DNA of 64,000 bases from Herbaspirillum sp. SJZ107 (lineage in GTDB: Bacteria > Pseudomonadota > Gammaproteobacteria > Burkholderiales > Burkholderiaceae_D), in the NCBI RefSeq assembly GCF_006715485.1, contig NZ_VFNH01000001.1, positions 1,736,001 through 1,800,000 on the forward strand. The letters run 5' to 3'. The notes beneath the pieces are model-generated. The model was not told where the DNA came from. It ran no database searches and saw only the letters and a list, made by a program, of their open reading frames with translations. Below are positions 19,029-28,488 of the stretch, piece by piece (the first letter of the stretch is position 1; every line of letters begins with the position of its first letter). The position numbers and the translations under genes were made by a program.

Positions 19029-19598
19029 TCAGGACCTCGCCACGGTCCGGATCATGTCGAACGGCGAACTGGCGCCGGGCCCCGAGCGCGAGGACAGCAG
19101 GCCGCTGTCGAAGCGGCCGAAGCCGGCATGCGCCTGGTCGGGCCGCGGCGTGCGCCAGCTGGGCGCCAGGCCGTAGCGCTCGTCGTCCAGGTCGCCGCCA
19201 TCGGCATCGCGGCGTGCCTCCAGCAGGGTCACGCGCGCAGTCAGCGCCGCCACGGTATCGCGCAGCGCGGCCAGCTCCGCCTCCTTCGCGCTCAGAACTT
19301 CCTCGTGCGCCGCCTGCAGCGCCGCCACCCGCGCCTTGATGCGCGCATCGGCATTGGCGTGCAGGCGCTCTGCCAGCTGGCCCACCACGGCGCGCAGCGC
19401 CTCCTCGGTATCGTCGCGCTGCAGGCCGACGTCCGGATCCTCGTCGCGCAATTCGCGCAGGTATTTGTGGATGGTCGACTTCGAGCCGCTGTCGCCCAGC
19501 GCATGGCGCACCGCATCGACCGACGGATACTTGCCGTCCGCCAGCATGCGGTCGCGCACCGACCTGACCTGTGCCTTCGTGAGTCCGCTTCGCGCCAT
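19029..19598 (-). CDS. KfrA-like DNA-binding protein
   Basis: This 189-residue protein has the KfrA N-terminal DNA-binding domain (MARSGLTKAQVRSVRDRM..., with KSTIHKYLRELRDE as the recognition part) followed by an alanine and glutamate rich coiled coil (about residues 60-135: VGQLAERLHANADARIKA, LQAAHEEVLSAKEAELAALR). The last 50 residues are low-complexity with many Ser, Arg and Pro. KfrA proteins were described on plasmids as nucleoid-like partition accessories, but chromosomal copies are common. The gene starts 29 bases after the stop of the Kef-type antiporter on the same strand with a good ribosome site (GGAGG), so the two may form an operon. Confidence 0.85.
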   Translation of the reverse strand: MARSGLTKAQVRSVRDRMLADGKYPSVDAVRHALGDSGSKSTIHKYLRELRDEDPDVGLQRDDTEEALRAVVGQLAERLHANADARIKARVAALQAAHEEVLSAKEAELAALRDTVAALTARVTLLEARRDADGGDLDDERYGLAPSWRTPRPDQAHAGFGRFDSGLLSSRSGPGASSPFDMIRTVARS

Positions 19599-19627
19599 GA
19601 TCCGCCTCCGCTATTCGAGAATGCCGT

Positions 19628-20836
19628 TCAGGAGCTGGCCTGCTCCACCAGCCCGCGATGCTGTGCACGGTTCAGTTTCGGATGCACGACCGGCACTGTC
19701 AACATCGTGCTGCCGACGGCCATCAGCAGCAGTGCGGTGAAAGTCTCGCTGGTGATGATGCCCTTGTCGAGCAGGATGTTGGCAAAAATGATTTCGATCA
19801 AACCCTTGGTTTGCAGCAGCCAGCCGATGATCGAGGCTTCGCCGCGCTTCCACTTCAGCATGCGACCGGCAATGTGGGCACCGGCAAGCTTGCCGCCGAC
19901 CGAGGCGAACAGCAGCAGGCCGCCGACGAAGAACACGGCATAGCCACCCATGTCCCATTTGGTGCGCAGGCCGGTGCTGAGGAAGAACACCGGCATCAGC
20001 ACCAGCAGCACGTTCTTGAACAGCGCATCCAGCTTGTCCTGGCCGAACCAGTCGGCGTCCATCACCACGCCAGCCAGGAAGGCGCCGACCATGAAGTGCA
20101 GGCCCGCCCAGTCGGCGCCGAAGCCGCAGGCGATCAGCCAGATCATGGCCACGTACCAGCGGTCGGATTGCGGCAGGCGCGCCATCAGGCGCCGGAACAC
20201 CAGCGTCAGCAGCGCGAAGCCGGCCAGGAAGCCGAGCTGGCGGCCGACGCGTTCCCAGTCGAGCAGGATCAGGGCCAGCACGCCCCAGATGGCGACGTCG
20301 TCGAGGCTGGCGTAGCGCAGGATGCGCTGGCCCATCGGCTGGCGCAGGATGTCGAGCTTTTCCATCAGCAGCACCAGCACCGGCAGCGCGGTGACGGCGC
20401 AGGCCATGCCGGTTCCCAAGGTAAATTGCCAGACTTGCGCCTTGGGACCCATCCAGCCCGGATAGGCGACCAGCAGCAGCGCCGCTCCGCAGCCGAACAG
20501 CAGGGGCATGCCGAGCGACAGGCCGGCGGTGGTGGCGCTCTCGCGGCGGTAGGTCCACACTTTTTTGAGGTCGAGTTCGATGCCGGCCAGCATCACGAAC
20601 AGCATCACGCCCCATTGCGCAATGCCGCTCAGGATTTTCATGACCTCCGGATTGAATACAAACTTGTGATATTCGGGAAAAATCGCACCGGCGACGCCTG
20701 GACCGAGCACGATGCCGCCGATGATCTGGACGATCGCCAGCGGCGCAACATAATCGGTGCGGCCGAGCCGCCACACCAGATACGGCAGGCTGAAGATCAG
20801 TAGCATCGCCAGCAGAAAGATCTCGGTGTTACTCAT
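19628..20836 (-). CDS. Cation:proton antiporter (Kef/CPA2 type)
   Basis: This 402-residue inner-membrane protein has about 12 helices of the CPA2 family, including the IVQIIGGIVLGPGVAG segment in the N-terminal part, the ion-site helix CAVTALPVLVLLMEK and the later HFMVGAFLAGVVMDAD. It lacks the C-terminal TrkA-N domain of KefB/KefC, so it is a short-form antiporter for K+ or Na+ against protons. A GAGGAG ribosome site precedes the ATG. The KfrA-like gene follows closely. The upstream region shared with the hybrid kinase gene contains the string GCGTTACAT, also found upstream of cyoA. Confidence 0.87.
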   Translation of the reverse strand: MSNTEIFLLAMLLIFSLPYLVWRLGRTDYVAPLAIVQIIGGIVLGPGVAGAIFPEYHKFVFNPEVMKILSGIAQWGVMLFVMLAGIELDLKKVWTYRRESATTAGLSLGMPLLFGCGAALLLVAYPGWMGPKAQVWQFTLGTGMACAVTALPVLVLLMEKLDILRQPMGQRILRYASLDDVAIWGVLALILLDWERVGRQLGFLAGFALLTLVFRRLMARLPQSDRWYVAMIWLIACGFGADWAGLHFMVGAFLAGVVMDADWFGQDKLDALFKNVLLVLMPVFFLSTGLRTKWDMGGYAVFFVGGLLLFASVGGKLAGAHIAGRMLKWKRGEASIIGWLLQTKGLIEIIFANILLDKGIITSETFTALLLMAVGSTMLTVPVVHPKLNRAQHRGLVEQASS

Positions 20837-21017
20837 ACGTCTCCTCGGTGTTATGTAATTATGTAACGCTATGATCCGCCTATGCTAACGGACAATTGAA
20901 TGTTTGAAAAGCAATTGGATGCTAGGTCGGCTGATAGGTGTGGCTGGGCGCACGCAAGCGTTCTGCGTGATTTGACGATGGTTGATAGAATTTCATTTTT
21001 ATTAGCATCGAATCGTT

Positions 21018-22730
21018 ATGGAACTGAGCGCCCCGGTGGCAGACGATGCGCGCCTCGCCGTGCTCGAGTCGTATGGCATCCTCGACACGCCGCCCGAGCA
21101 GGCCTTCGACGACGTGGTCAAGCTGGTCACCCAGCTGCTGCATGCGCCGATCGCCGTGGTCAACCTGATTGCACGGGGCCGCCAGTGGTTCAAGTCGGAA
21201 GTCGGCCTCGGCGTGCGTGAAATGCCGCTCGACGACTCGATCTGCAAGTTCGCCTTGCTGGAAGAGTCGCGGATGGTGGTGCCCGACACCCTGAACGACC
21301 CGCGCTTCAGCTGCAATCCGCTGGTCACCGGCGCGCCCGGCCTGCGCTTCTACGCCGGCCAGGTGTTGAAGACGCGCGACGGCGTCCCCTTGGGCACGCT
21401 GTGCGTGCTGGACATGGCACCGCGCCCGGAAGGCCTGACGGCGCAACAGGAATTCGCGCTGGCCACGCTCGGCCAGCAGGTCATGAGCCAGATCGAACTG
21501 CGCAAGGCACTGGTCGACCAGCAAGCCCTGATCGCACAGCAGGCGTCGGCCCAGGCCGCGCTGCGCCAGGCCGACCGCAAGAAGGACGAGTTCCTCGCCA
21601 TGCTGGCCCACGAACTGCGCAACCCGCTGGCGCCGATCACCTCGGCCGCCGCCATCCTGTCGAATTTCAAGTTCGACGAAGCCATGGTCAGGCGCGCCAG
21701 CACCATCATCTCGCGCCAGGCCAGCCACATGACCTCGCTGATCGACGACCTGCTCGACGTCTCGCGCGTCACCCGCGGCAAGGTCGAACTCGAACTGGTC
21801 GAGCTCGACATCAAGGACGTGATCGCCGACGCCGTCGAACAGGTGCGTCCGCTGGTCGAGCGCCACGGGCACACGCTGGACCTGCAACTGGCGCCGGGCC
21901 AGGCCATCGTCAGCGGCGACCGCAAGCGCCTGGTGCAGGTGGTCGCCAACCTGCTCAGCAACGCCGCCAAGTACACGCCGGATGGCGGCCGCATCGAGGT
22001 CGCGCTCGAGACGGGGCCGGATACGGTCGCGTTCACGGTCCGCGACAATGGCATCGGCATGACGCCGGAACTGATCGGCCATGCCTTCGAGCTGTTTTCG
22101 CAGGGCGCGCAGGGGCTCGACCGCAGCCAGGGCGGCCTCGGCATCGGCCTGGCACTGGTCAAGAGCCTGGTGCAGCTGCATGGCGGCAGCGTCGGCGCCG
22201 AGAGCGCCGGCAGCGGCATGGGCAGCACCTTCCACCTGACGCTGCCGCTTGCCGCGCCCTCGGCGCCGCGGCGCGAGGCACGGCGCGGCGGCCCGGACGA
22301 CGGGCAGGCACCGGCGCTGCGCGTCGGCATCGTCGACGATAACCAGGACGCGGCGGTGACGCTGGCCCTGTTCCTCGAGACCAGCGGCCACACGGTCACG
22401 GTCGCGCACTCCGCCGGCGCCGCCCTCGCCGCCCTGCCGGCCTTTGCGCCCGACGTCTGCCTGCTCGACATCGGCCTGCCCGACATGAACGGTTTCGAGC
22501 TGGCGCGCGCCCTGCACGGCAGTGGCGGCGCTGCGCGCCCGGTGCTGATCGCCGTCACCGGCTACGCCCAGGACAAGGACCGCGACGCCGCGCTGGCGGC
22601 CGGGTTCGACGACCTGCTGGCGAAACCGGTCAGCCTGGATACGCTGAATACGGTACTGGCGCGCATCGGGCTGGGCCACGGGCCACGGCAGGGTACAGCG
22701 CCTGCCCTGACCCGGCTCCCTGCTGGTTGA
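21018..22730 (+). CDS. GAF-domain hybrid histidine kinase with receiver domain
   Basis: This 570-residue soluble kinase has an N-terminal GAF domain (residues about 20-160), a short coiled linker, a histidine kinase core (H-box FLAMLAHELRNPL, N-box VVANLLSNAAKYTPDGG, G-boxes VRDNGIGM and GLGIGLALVKSL) and a C-terminal receiver with the phosphoacceptor Asp in CLLDIGLPDMNG. There is no transmembrane segment or DNA-binding output, so it senses a cytoplasmic signal and presumably passes phosphate through the receiver to an unseen partner. Its stop (TGA 22728-22730) abuts the stop of the convergent catalase gene with no base between. The start has only a weak ribosome site. Confidence 0.88.
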   Translation: MELSAPVADDARLAVLESYGILDTPPEQAFDDVVKLVTQLLHAPIAVVNLIARGRQWFKSEVGLGVREMPLDDSICKFALLEESRMVVPDTLNDPRFSCNPLVTGAPGLRFYAGQVLKTRDGVPLGTLCVLDMAPRPEGLTAQQEFALATLGQQVMSQIELRKALVDQQALIAQQASAQAALRQADRKKDEFLAMLAHELRNPLAPITSAAAILSNFKFDEAMVRRASTIISRQASHMTSLIDDLLDVSRVTRGKVELELVELDIKDVIADAVEQVRPLVERHGHTLDLQLAPGQAIVSGDRKRLVQVVANLLSNAAKYTPDGGRIEVALETGPDTVAFTVRDNGIGMTPELIGHAFELFSQGAQGLDRSQGGLGIGLALVKSLVQLHGGSVGAESAGSGMGSTFHLTLPLAAPSAPRREARRGGPDDGQAPALRVGIVDDNQDAAVTLALFLETSGHTVTVAHSAGAALAALPAFAPDVCLLDIGLPDMNGFELARALHGSGGAARPVLIAVTGYAQDKDRDAALAAGFDDLLAKPVSLDTLNTVLARIGLGHGPRQGTAPALTRLPAG

Positions 22731-25172
22731 TCACACCCGCGGCGGATCGGTCTCGCGCGCATACACCTTGTACTGCGCCACCGCCCTGGCGAAGGCCCGC
22801 AGCGCCGCCGGCAGCTGCGCCGGATCGGCCACGATCAGCCCCGGATCCGGTTCGCCCCCCGGCAGCGCCGGCGGCATCCCGGCCGCGACCACCAATTGCC
22901 GCCCTGCCCCCAGGATCAGGAAGGCCTTGTCGTGGCGATAGGCGTCGCGCACGAAGTCGAGGACGCGGCCGTCGCGCGCCAGTCCCGCCGCCGACCCTTC
23001 GCCGGGCGCCACCACCACGGCGTCGTACATCACCGAAGGCGTGGTCTCGACCGTCACCTCGACGTCCAGCGGTTTGTCGTTGACGGCTTTCAGTTCGCCC
23101 AGGCGCAGGCCGACGATGCGCGGCTGGGCGCCCTCTTGCAGCAGGAAGGCGTACAGGCGACGCACGGCGGCGGCGTCGACACCGTCGCCGGCCAGGATCG
23201 CGATGCGGCGCGTGCGGATGCCGGTCTTGCCGGGGTGGGCCAGCAGCGACAGCGACGGCGACGGCGCATAGTCCGGAATCGGGGTGTCGTTCACGCGCGG
23301 CAGCGGCGGCGGCACCGGGATGCCGAGGCCGTCGGCCACGGCGCGTGCCAGGCCGGCATCGACGTTGGCCAGGCCGGCGACGATGCGGGCGCGGATCGCC
23401 GGGGTCTGCACCCGCGTCAGCTCGAACCGGAAGGCGTCGATGATGTGCTTTTGTTCGACCGGCGTCTGGCTCTTCCAGAACAGGCGCGCCTGGCCGTAGT
23501 GTTCGGCGAACAGTTCCGGCTTGCCGCGCACCTTGCTGGCATCGATGTGCTCGGCATAGCTGACGAAGCCGCGCTGTCCGGCCTGGAACGGGCACCCGCC
23601 GGCCAGCGAGTTCGGCTCGTAGGCCACGCGGCCCCGGTTGATGGCCTGGCGGTGGAAGCCGTCGCGCTGGTTGTTGTGGACCTGGGCGAGCGGGCTGTTG
23701 ATCGGGATCTCGTGGAAGTTCGGCCCGCCCAGGCGCGTCAGCTGGGTGTCGACATACGAGTGGATGCGCCCCTGCATCAGAGGGTCGTTGGTGAAGTCCA
23801 GGCCCGGCACCAGGTGGGCGGTGCAGAAGGCCACCTGCTCGGTCTCGGCGAAGAAGTTGTCCGGGTTGCGGTTCAGGACCAGCTTGCCGACCGGGCGCAG
23901 CGGCACCAGTTCCTCGGGCACCAGCTTGGTCGGATCGAGCACGTCGAACACCTTGAAGGCGGCGGCCTGCTGTTCGGTGAAGATCTGCAGCCCCAGTTCG
24001 TACTCGGGGAACTGGCCGGCCTCGATCGCTTCCCACAGGTCGCGCCGGTGGAAGTCGGGGTCGGCGCCGGCCAGCTTCACCGCTTCGTCCCACACCAGCG
24101 AATGGGTGCCTTGCAGCGGGGTCCAGTGGAACTTCACGAAATGCGACTCGCCTTGCGCATTCACGAGGCGGAAGGTGTGCACGCCGAAGCCCTGCATGGT
24201 GCGGTAGCTGCGCGGGATCGCGCGGTCGGAGTTCACCCACAGCAGCATGTGGAAGATCTCGGGCGACAGCCCGGCGAAATCGTAGAAGGTGTCGTGCGCG
24301 CTCGAGGCTTGCGGGATCTCGTTGTGCGGCTCCGGCTTGACCGAATGGATGATGTCCGGGAACTTCATCGCATCCTGGATGAAGAACACCGGGATGTTGT
24401 TGCCGACCAGGTCGAACACGCCTTCCTCGGTATAGAACTTGGTGGCGAAACCGCGCACGTCGCGCACGGTGTCGGCCGAGCCGCGCGAGCCGGCGACGGT
24501 GGAAAAGCGCACGAACACCGGCGTGCGCTTGCCCGGTTTCGAGAACAGCGCCGCGCGCGTGAGGCTGGACAGGTCGCCGTAGTTCTCGAAATAGCCGTGG
24601 GCGCCCGAGCCGCGCGCATGCACCACCCGCTCCGGGATGCGCTCGTGGTCGAAGTGGGTGATCTTTTCGCGGAAGATGAAGTCTTCCATCGCGGTCGGGC
24701 CGCGCAGGCCGATCTTCAGCGAATCCTGGTTGTCGGCGACCTTGACGCCCTGGTTGGTCGTGAGTTCGCGGCGGGTAGCGTCGACGCGCACGCGGTCCAG
24801 CGGGCCATTGAGCGGATTGTCGCCGATGTTCGGCTGGCCGTCGCCGGTCTTGCGCGAGGCGATGTCTTCGGTGGTCGTGCTGGCGGTGGCCAGCGGCGTG
24901 TCCGGCACGAACACTTCGCCGCGGTGGGCGGCGTAGGCGGCCAGGCCGTACTCGAGGCCCTTGGTCGCGTTGTAGGGACGGTCGGCGGCAAGTTCCTTGT
25001 CTTCGCTGACCTTTTCCAGCAGGCGCTCGCTCTCCGGCGTGTCGGCGCCCAGGCTTTCGGGCGGATTGGGGTCGGCCGGACCGCCTACCGTACTGAGGAT
25101 CGATCCCGCACCGTCAAGCGGGCCGTTGGGAGAGAACGCGGGGTCCTTGGGGTCGTGCTCATGCGTGGCCAT
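22731..25172 (-). CDS. katE: Large-subunit clade II catalase (KatE/HPII type)
   Basis: This 813-residue heme catalase detoxifies hydrogen peroxide. The catalytic histidine is His185 in [14 protein letters not shown]; the distal Asn region and the heme tyrosine segment ([14 protein letters not shown]) are present. The C-terminal part (about residues 650-813) is the class I amidotransferase-like domain of large catalases (for example [22 protein letters not shown]). It is longer than E. coli HPII at 753 residues, with His185 instead of His128, so the N-terminus carries about 57 extra residues that include [15 protein letters not shown] and [14 protein letters not shown]. The ribosome site GAGGTG precedes the ATG. 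It is the downstream neighbour of regA on the same strand, but a 191-base gap suggests its own promoter. Confidence 0.92.
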   Translation of the reverse strand: MATHEHDPKDPAFSPNGPLDGAGSILSTVGGPADPNPPESLGADTPESERLLEKVSEDKELAADRPYNATKGLEYGLAAYAAHRGEVFVPDTPLATASTTTEDIASRKTGDGQPNIGDNPLNGPLDRVRVDATRRELTTNQGVKVADNQDSLKIGLRGPTAMEDFIFREKITHFDHERIPERVVHARGSGAHGYFENYGDLSSLTRAALFSKPGKRTPVFVRFSTVAGSRGSADTVRDVRGFATKFYTEEGVFDLVGNNIPVFFIQDAMKFPDIIHSVKPEPHNEIPQASSAHDTFYDFAGLSPEIFHMLLWVNSDRAIPRSYRTMQGFGVHTFRLVNAQGESHFVKFHWTPLQGTHSLVWDEAVKLAGADPDFHRRDLWEAIEAGQFPEYELGLQIFTEQQAAAFKVFDVLDPTKLVPEELVPLRPVGKLVLNRNPDNFFAETEQVAFCTAHLVPGLDFTNDPLMQGRIHSYVDTQLTRLGGPNFHEIPINSPLAQVHNNQRDGFHRQAINRGRVAYEPNSLAGGCPFQAGQRGFVSYAEHIDASKVRGKPELFAEHYGQARLFWKSQTPVEQKHIIDAFRFELTRVQTPAIRARIVAGLANVDAGLARAVADGLGIPVPPPLPRVNDTPIPDYAPSPSLSLLAHPGKTGIRTRRIAILAGDGVDAAAVRRLYAFLLQEGAQPRIVGLRLGELKAVNDKPLDVEVTVETTPSVMYDAVVVAPGEGSAAGLARDGRVLDFVRDAYRHDKAFLILGAGRQLVVAAGMPPALPGGEPDPGLIVADPAQLPAALRAFARAVAQYKVYARETDPPRV

Positions 25173-25363
25173 GCATCACCTCGTTGGGTTGTGATGGAAA
25201 AGGCGCACACAGTCCGGTTGTGCCTACTGGAAAAATGTCTTGCGTCCGGCTAAACGTGTACGCGATAGCCGAGTCTGCTTGCATAAGGGGTGGGGGTTTT
25301 TGAGGGATGCCAAACGAAGCTGCTGGCATGGGAACTATCGAAATACGTCGCTAACGCACGGCG

Positions 25364-25933
25364 TTACTTGACCCGCTGCTTCTCCAGCTTGCGCGCCAGC
25401 GTCCGCCGGTGCATCCCCAGCCGCCGCGCCGCTTCGGAAATATTGAAATCGGTCTCGGCCAGCACCTCGTGGATGCGCTCCCACTCCAGCGTCTTGATCG
25501 AGGTCGAGCGGTTGGTCAGCTCCACTTCGACGTTGCCGGCCACATGGTCGAAGGCGGCTTCGATGTCGTCGGTGTTGGAAGGCTTGGCCAGGTACTGGCA
25601 GGCGCCCAGCTTGATCGCCTCGACCGCGGTGCCGATGCTGGCAAAGCCGGTCAGGACCACGATCAGCATCTCGGGATCGTGCTGGTGCAGCATCTGCACG
25701 CAGGCCAGGCCCGAGCTGTTGCCCTTCAGCTTGAGGTCGACCACGGCATAGCCGGGCGAATGCTGCTGCAGCAGGTCGGTGGCTTCTTCGAGGCCGGGGG
25801 CCAGCAGCACCTTGTAGCCGCGCCGCTCGAACGAGCGGCCGAGGGTGCGGGCAAAAGCGTCGTCGTCTTCGATGATCAGGAGCAGACGCTCGTTATCGAA
25901 GGCGCTATCGGTATCGGTATCAGTGTTGGACAT
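25364..25933 (-). CDS. regA: RegA/PrrA/ActR-type response regulator
   Basis: This is a 189-residue response regulator: receiver domain with the acidic pair IEDDDAFART at its start and the phosphoacceptor aspartate in YAVVDLKLKGNSS, and a Fis-like helix-turn-helix at the C-terminus (NISEAARRLGMHRRTLARKL). This pattern is characteristic of RegA/PrrA/ActR regulators, which answer to redox changes and control respiration and energy genes. I took the ATG at 25933 (MSNTDTD); a TTG at 25957 is also possible. The gene overlaps the 3' end of regB by 14 bases, so the two are co-transcribed and coupled. Confidence 0.9.
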   Translation of the reverse strand: MSNTDTDTDSAFDNERLLLIIEDDDAFARTLGRSFERRGYKVLLAPGLEEATDLLQQHSPGYAVVDLKLKGNSSGLACVQMLHQHDPEMLIVVLTGFASIGTAVEAIKLGACQYLAKPSNTDDIEAAFDHVAGNVEVELTNRSTSIKTLEWERIHEVLAETDFNISEAARRLGMHRRTLARKLEKQRVK

Positions 25934-27269
25934 GGTCTGGTTTCTTGTCCAGGGCAATTGCCGACAGCGGCAGGGTCAGCCTGACCTCGGCGCCGCCCTC
26001 GGGACGGTTGGTGGCGGCGACGAAGCCGCCCAGCGTGCGCGCCACGTTCACGGCCAGGAACAGGCCGAGTCCACCGCCGGGACGGCCCTTGCTGGACTGG
26101 TAGGGTTTGCCGAACTGGGCCAGCATGCTCGGCGCGAAGCCGGGGCCGCGGTCGCGCACGGTGAGGTTCAGGGTGCCGTCGTCGACGCCCGCTTCCAGGC
26201 TGACCCAGTCGGGCGAGGCTTCGAGTGCGTTGTCGAGCACGTTGTCGATCATCTGCTTGAGGGCCGAATCAAAGGCCACCGGCAGGTCGTCCTCGATGTG
26301 GTTGTCGTAGGCGAAATCGCGCACCGGGCGGCTGTCCTGCCATTCGTCGACCAGCTCGTCGAGGAAGCTGCGGATGGTGGTCCTCACCGCCGATTCGCCG
26401 CGCGTTTCGCCGGCCGACAGCAGGATGCTGGTGACGATCGACTTGCAGCGCTTGAGCTGGGTCTGCATCTCGTTCAGCTCTTCCAGCATTTCGGGGCTGC
26501 GCTTGAACTCGGGCATGCGCTTCCAGTCCCCCAGGATCACGGACACGGTCGCCAGCGGCGTGCCAAGCTCGTGGGCGGCGCCCGAGGCCAGCAGGCCCAT
26601 GCGCACGATGTGCTCTTCCTCGGCGGCGCGCTGGCGCAGGTCGGCCAGCTGCGCGGCCCTCACCCTGAGCGTGGTCGAGATGCGCGAGATGAAGACCACC
26701 AGCAGCGCCGCATTCAGCACGAAGCAGATCAGCATGCCCTGCACGTACAGGCTGGCTATCCCGCGCGCGTGGTCGAACGGCAGCGGCAGCGGCTGGGCGA
26801 AGATCGAGAGGCCGGCCAGGCAGGCCAGCGTGATGCCGACGATGGTCCAGGTCGACCAGGCTTCCAGCAGCACCGCCGACAGGATCACCTGCAGCAGGTA
26901 GAGGAAGGCAAAGGGATTGGTGGTGCCGCCCGACAGGTAGAGCTGGATGGTCAGGCTGGCGACGTCGACCAGCAGCGCGAGGAACAGCTCGTTGTTGGTG
27001 ACGGGGCGGTGTTCGTGCCAGCGCAGGTGGCTGGCGACGTTGAAGGCGATCAGGCAGGCCAGCACTTCGAGCATCTGCACCAGCGGCAGCTGCACCCCGA
27101 ACACCAGGATGGCGGCGGCGATGGTGGTGACCTGGCCGATGACGGCGATCCAGCGCAGCTCGATCAGCTGCAGCATGTTCTTGTGGCCGGCCGCGTATTC
27201 GACGTCGGCAGCGGAATGCGCGCGCCGCAGCGCGGCCGCTATCGGTTTGCCGTCAGTTGTCGCGCTCAT
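25920..27269 (-). CDS. regB: RegB/PrrB-type redox sensor histidine kinase
   Basis: This 449-residue membrane kinase has six predicted helices in its first 195 residues. The heptad GGTTNPF at residues 114-120 matches the quinone-site motif of RegB. The H-box is ASGAAHELGTPLATV with His233, and a cysteine in LKRCKSIV (Cys275) sits where the redox-active cysteine of Rhodobacter RegB lies. The ATPase boxes are VLDNALEASPD, VRDRGPGF and GGGLGLFLAVNVA. RegB senses the redox state of the quinone pool and phosphorylates RegA. It overlaps surf1 by 17 bases upstream and regA downstream, so it belongs to the cyo operon. Confidence 0.92.
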   Translation of the reverse strand: MSATTDGKPIAAALRRAHSAADVEYAAGHKNMLQLIELRWIAVIGQVTTIAAAILVFGVQLPLVQMLEVLACLIAFNVASHLRWHEHRPVTNNELFLALLVDVASLTIQLYLSGGTTNPFAFLYLLQVILSAVLLEAWSTWTIVGITLACLAGLSIFAQPLPLPFDHARGIASLYVQGMLICFVLNAALLVVFISRISTTLRVRAAQLADLRQRAAEEEHIVRMGLLASGAAHELGTPLATVSVILGDWKRMPEFKRSPEMLEELNEMQTQLKRCKSIVTSILLSAGETRGESAVRTTIRSFLDELVDEWQDSRPVRDFAYDNHIEDDLPVAFDSALKQMIDNVLDNALEASPDWVSLEAGVDDGTLNLTVRDRGPGFAPSMLAQFGKPYQSSKGRPGGGLGLFLAVNVARTLGGFVAATNRPEGGAEVRLTLPLSAIALDKKPDHVQH

Positions 27270-28062
27270 CGTCGTTTGCCCTGGTTCTGACTCCGGCGCG
27301 CATGGCCCACCACCACGCGCCGCCGACCATCAAGGCAAGAGCATACCAAGTGACCGCATAGACCAGGTGGCTGTTCGGGAATTTCACGACGGTGAGGCCG
27401 CCGATCGGGCGGTCCGGCGAATCCGGCGGGTTCTGGTCGGCGGCGGCGTCGACGAAGAACGGGGCCGCCTGCGGGACGCCGCGCGCGGCGGCGATCGCGC
27501 GGATGTCGCGCACGAACCAGCGGTTGGCGGCAGGGTCGTTGTTGCGGGTAAAAGCGCCGCCCTGCTCGCCGATGCGCAGCAGGCCGGTGATCGTCGTGGC
27601 CGCGGACGGCGCTGCCGTGCAGGGCGCCGGGCCGGCCTCCTGTGCCGCATAGCGCGTCGGCGCGCCCAGGTCGGACGGGATGAAGCCGCGGTTGACGATG
27701 ATGATCTGGCCGTCGACGGTGCACAGCGGCGTCAGCAGCCAATAGCCGCTGCCCTGCTCGGTGAGCGCCTGGACGGGGGTGGTGAGGTCGTACAGATAGG
27801 TGCCGCGCAAGACGGTGCGACGGTATTCGTCGCCGGCGGCGGTGATGCCGGCCCAGCGCGCCGCGGGCGGCGGCGCCACCGGGGCGGCGTGCACGCGTGC
27901 TTCCACGCGTGCGATGAGGTCCAGTTTCCATTGCAGGCGATAGACCTGCCAGGTTCCGAGACCCGCGAACAGCACGATCAAGAGCAGTGCCAGGATAACC
28001 AGGAAGGGGTTGGACCGCTTGCCGGCGGCGCCCGGTACTGCTGCTTGATCGCTCTCTCGCAT
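27253..28062 (-). CDS. SURF1 family oxidase assembly protein
   Basis: This 269-residue protein has two membrane helices flanking a large periplasmic domain. The N-terminal helix ends with the family mark GLGTWQVYRLQWKLDL; the body contains WLLTPLCTVDGQIIIVNRGF, and the C-terminal helix is VYAVTWYALALMVGGAWWW. SURF1 helps heme insertion into terminal oxidases. It starts nine bases after the cyoD stop and overlaps regB, so it is transcribed with the quinol oxidase subunits. Confidence 0.9.
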   Translation of the reverse strand: MRESDQAAVPGAAGKRSNPFLVILALLLIVLFAGLGTWQVYRLQWKLDLIARVEARVHAAPVAPPPAARWAGITAAGDEYRRTVLRGTYLYDLTTPVQALTEQGSGYWLLTPLCTVDGQIIIVNRGFIPSDLGAPTRYAAQEAGPAPCTAAPSAATTITGLLRIGEQGGAFTRNNDPAANRWFVRDIRAIAAARGVPQAAPFFVDAAADQNPPDSPDRPIGGLTVVKFPNSHLVYAVTWYALALMVGGAWWWAMRAGVRTRANDDERDN

Positions 28063-28071
28063 CGATGCTGC

Positions 28072-28488
28072 TTACTGCATGTCGTGCATGCCGTGCACGG
28101 CGGATCCGTCGTTGCTCATGTGCGGCATCATGTTGGCGTTCATGTGCATCATGACCCAGATCGAACCGACCATCACGATCGCCAGCAGGATGATGGTGAG
28201 CAGCAGCGCCATGAAGTTCCAGCCGCCTTCCGACTTGGTGTTCATGTGCAGGAAGTAGATCATGTGCACGACGACCTGGACGGCCGCGAACGCGAGGATC
28301 ACGTACTTGGTCGTGCCCGGCTGCAGCTGGTGGGTCATCACCAGCCAGAACGGGATCGCGGTCAGGATCACCGACAGGATGAAACCGATCGCGTAATCCT
28401 TCAGGCTGCCATGGGCATGCAGGTGTTCGTCGTGATCGACGTGGTGGCCGTCGTGGCCGTGGCCGTGTGCGTGGTGCAGGTCGCTCAT
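28072..28488 (-). CDS. cyoD: Cytochrome bo3 ubiquinol oxidase subunit IV with His-rich N-terminus and Met/His-rich C-terminus
   Basis: This 138-residue subunit has three membrane helices matching CyoD (SLKDYAIGFILSVILTAIPF, YVILAFAAVQVVVHMIYFLHM, FMALLLTIILLAIVMVGSIW). It is longer than the usual 109-residue subunit. The first 27 residues hold 11 histidines (for example HHAHGHGHDGHHVDHDEH), and the last 26 residues hold eight methionines and four histidines (from MMHMNANMMPHM). Such tails could bind copper. The ATG at 28488 overlaps the cyoC stop (ATGA). An upstream in-frame extension exists but is a shadow of cyoC and was not used. Confidence 0.9.
   Translation of the reverse strand: MSDLHHAHGHGHDGHHVDHDEHLHAHGSLKDYAIGFILSVILTAIPFWLVMTHQLQPGTTKYVILAFAAVQVVVHMIYFLHMNTKSEGGWNFMALLLTIILLAIVMVGSIWVMMHMNANMMPHMSNDGSAVHGMHDMQ

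Noticed and set aside
22896-25253. 785-codon forward frame opposite the catalase
   Set aside because: The catalase on the reverse strand is complete; the forward frame is compositionally biased.
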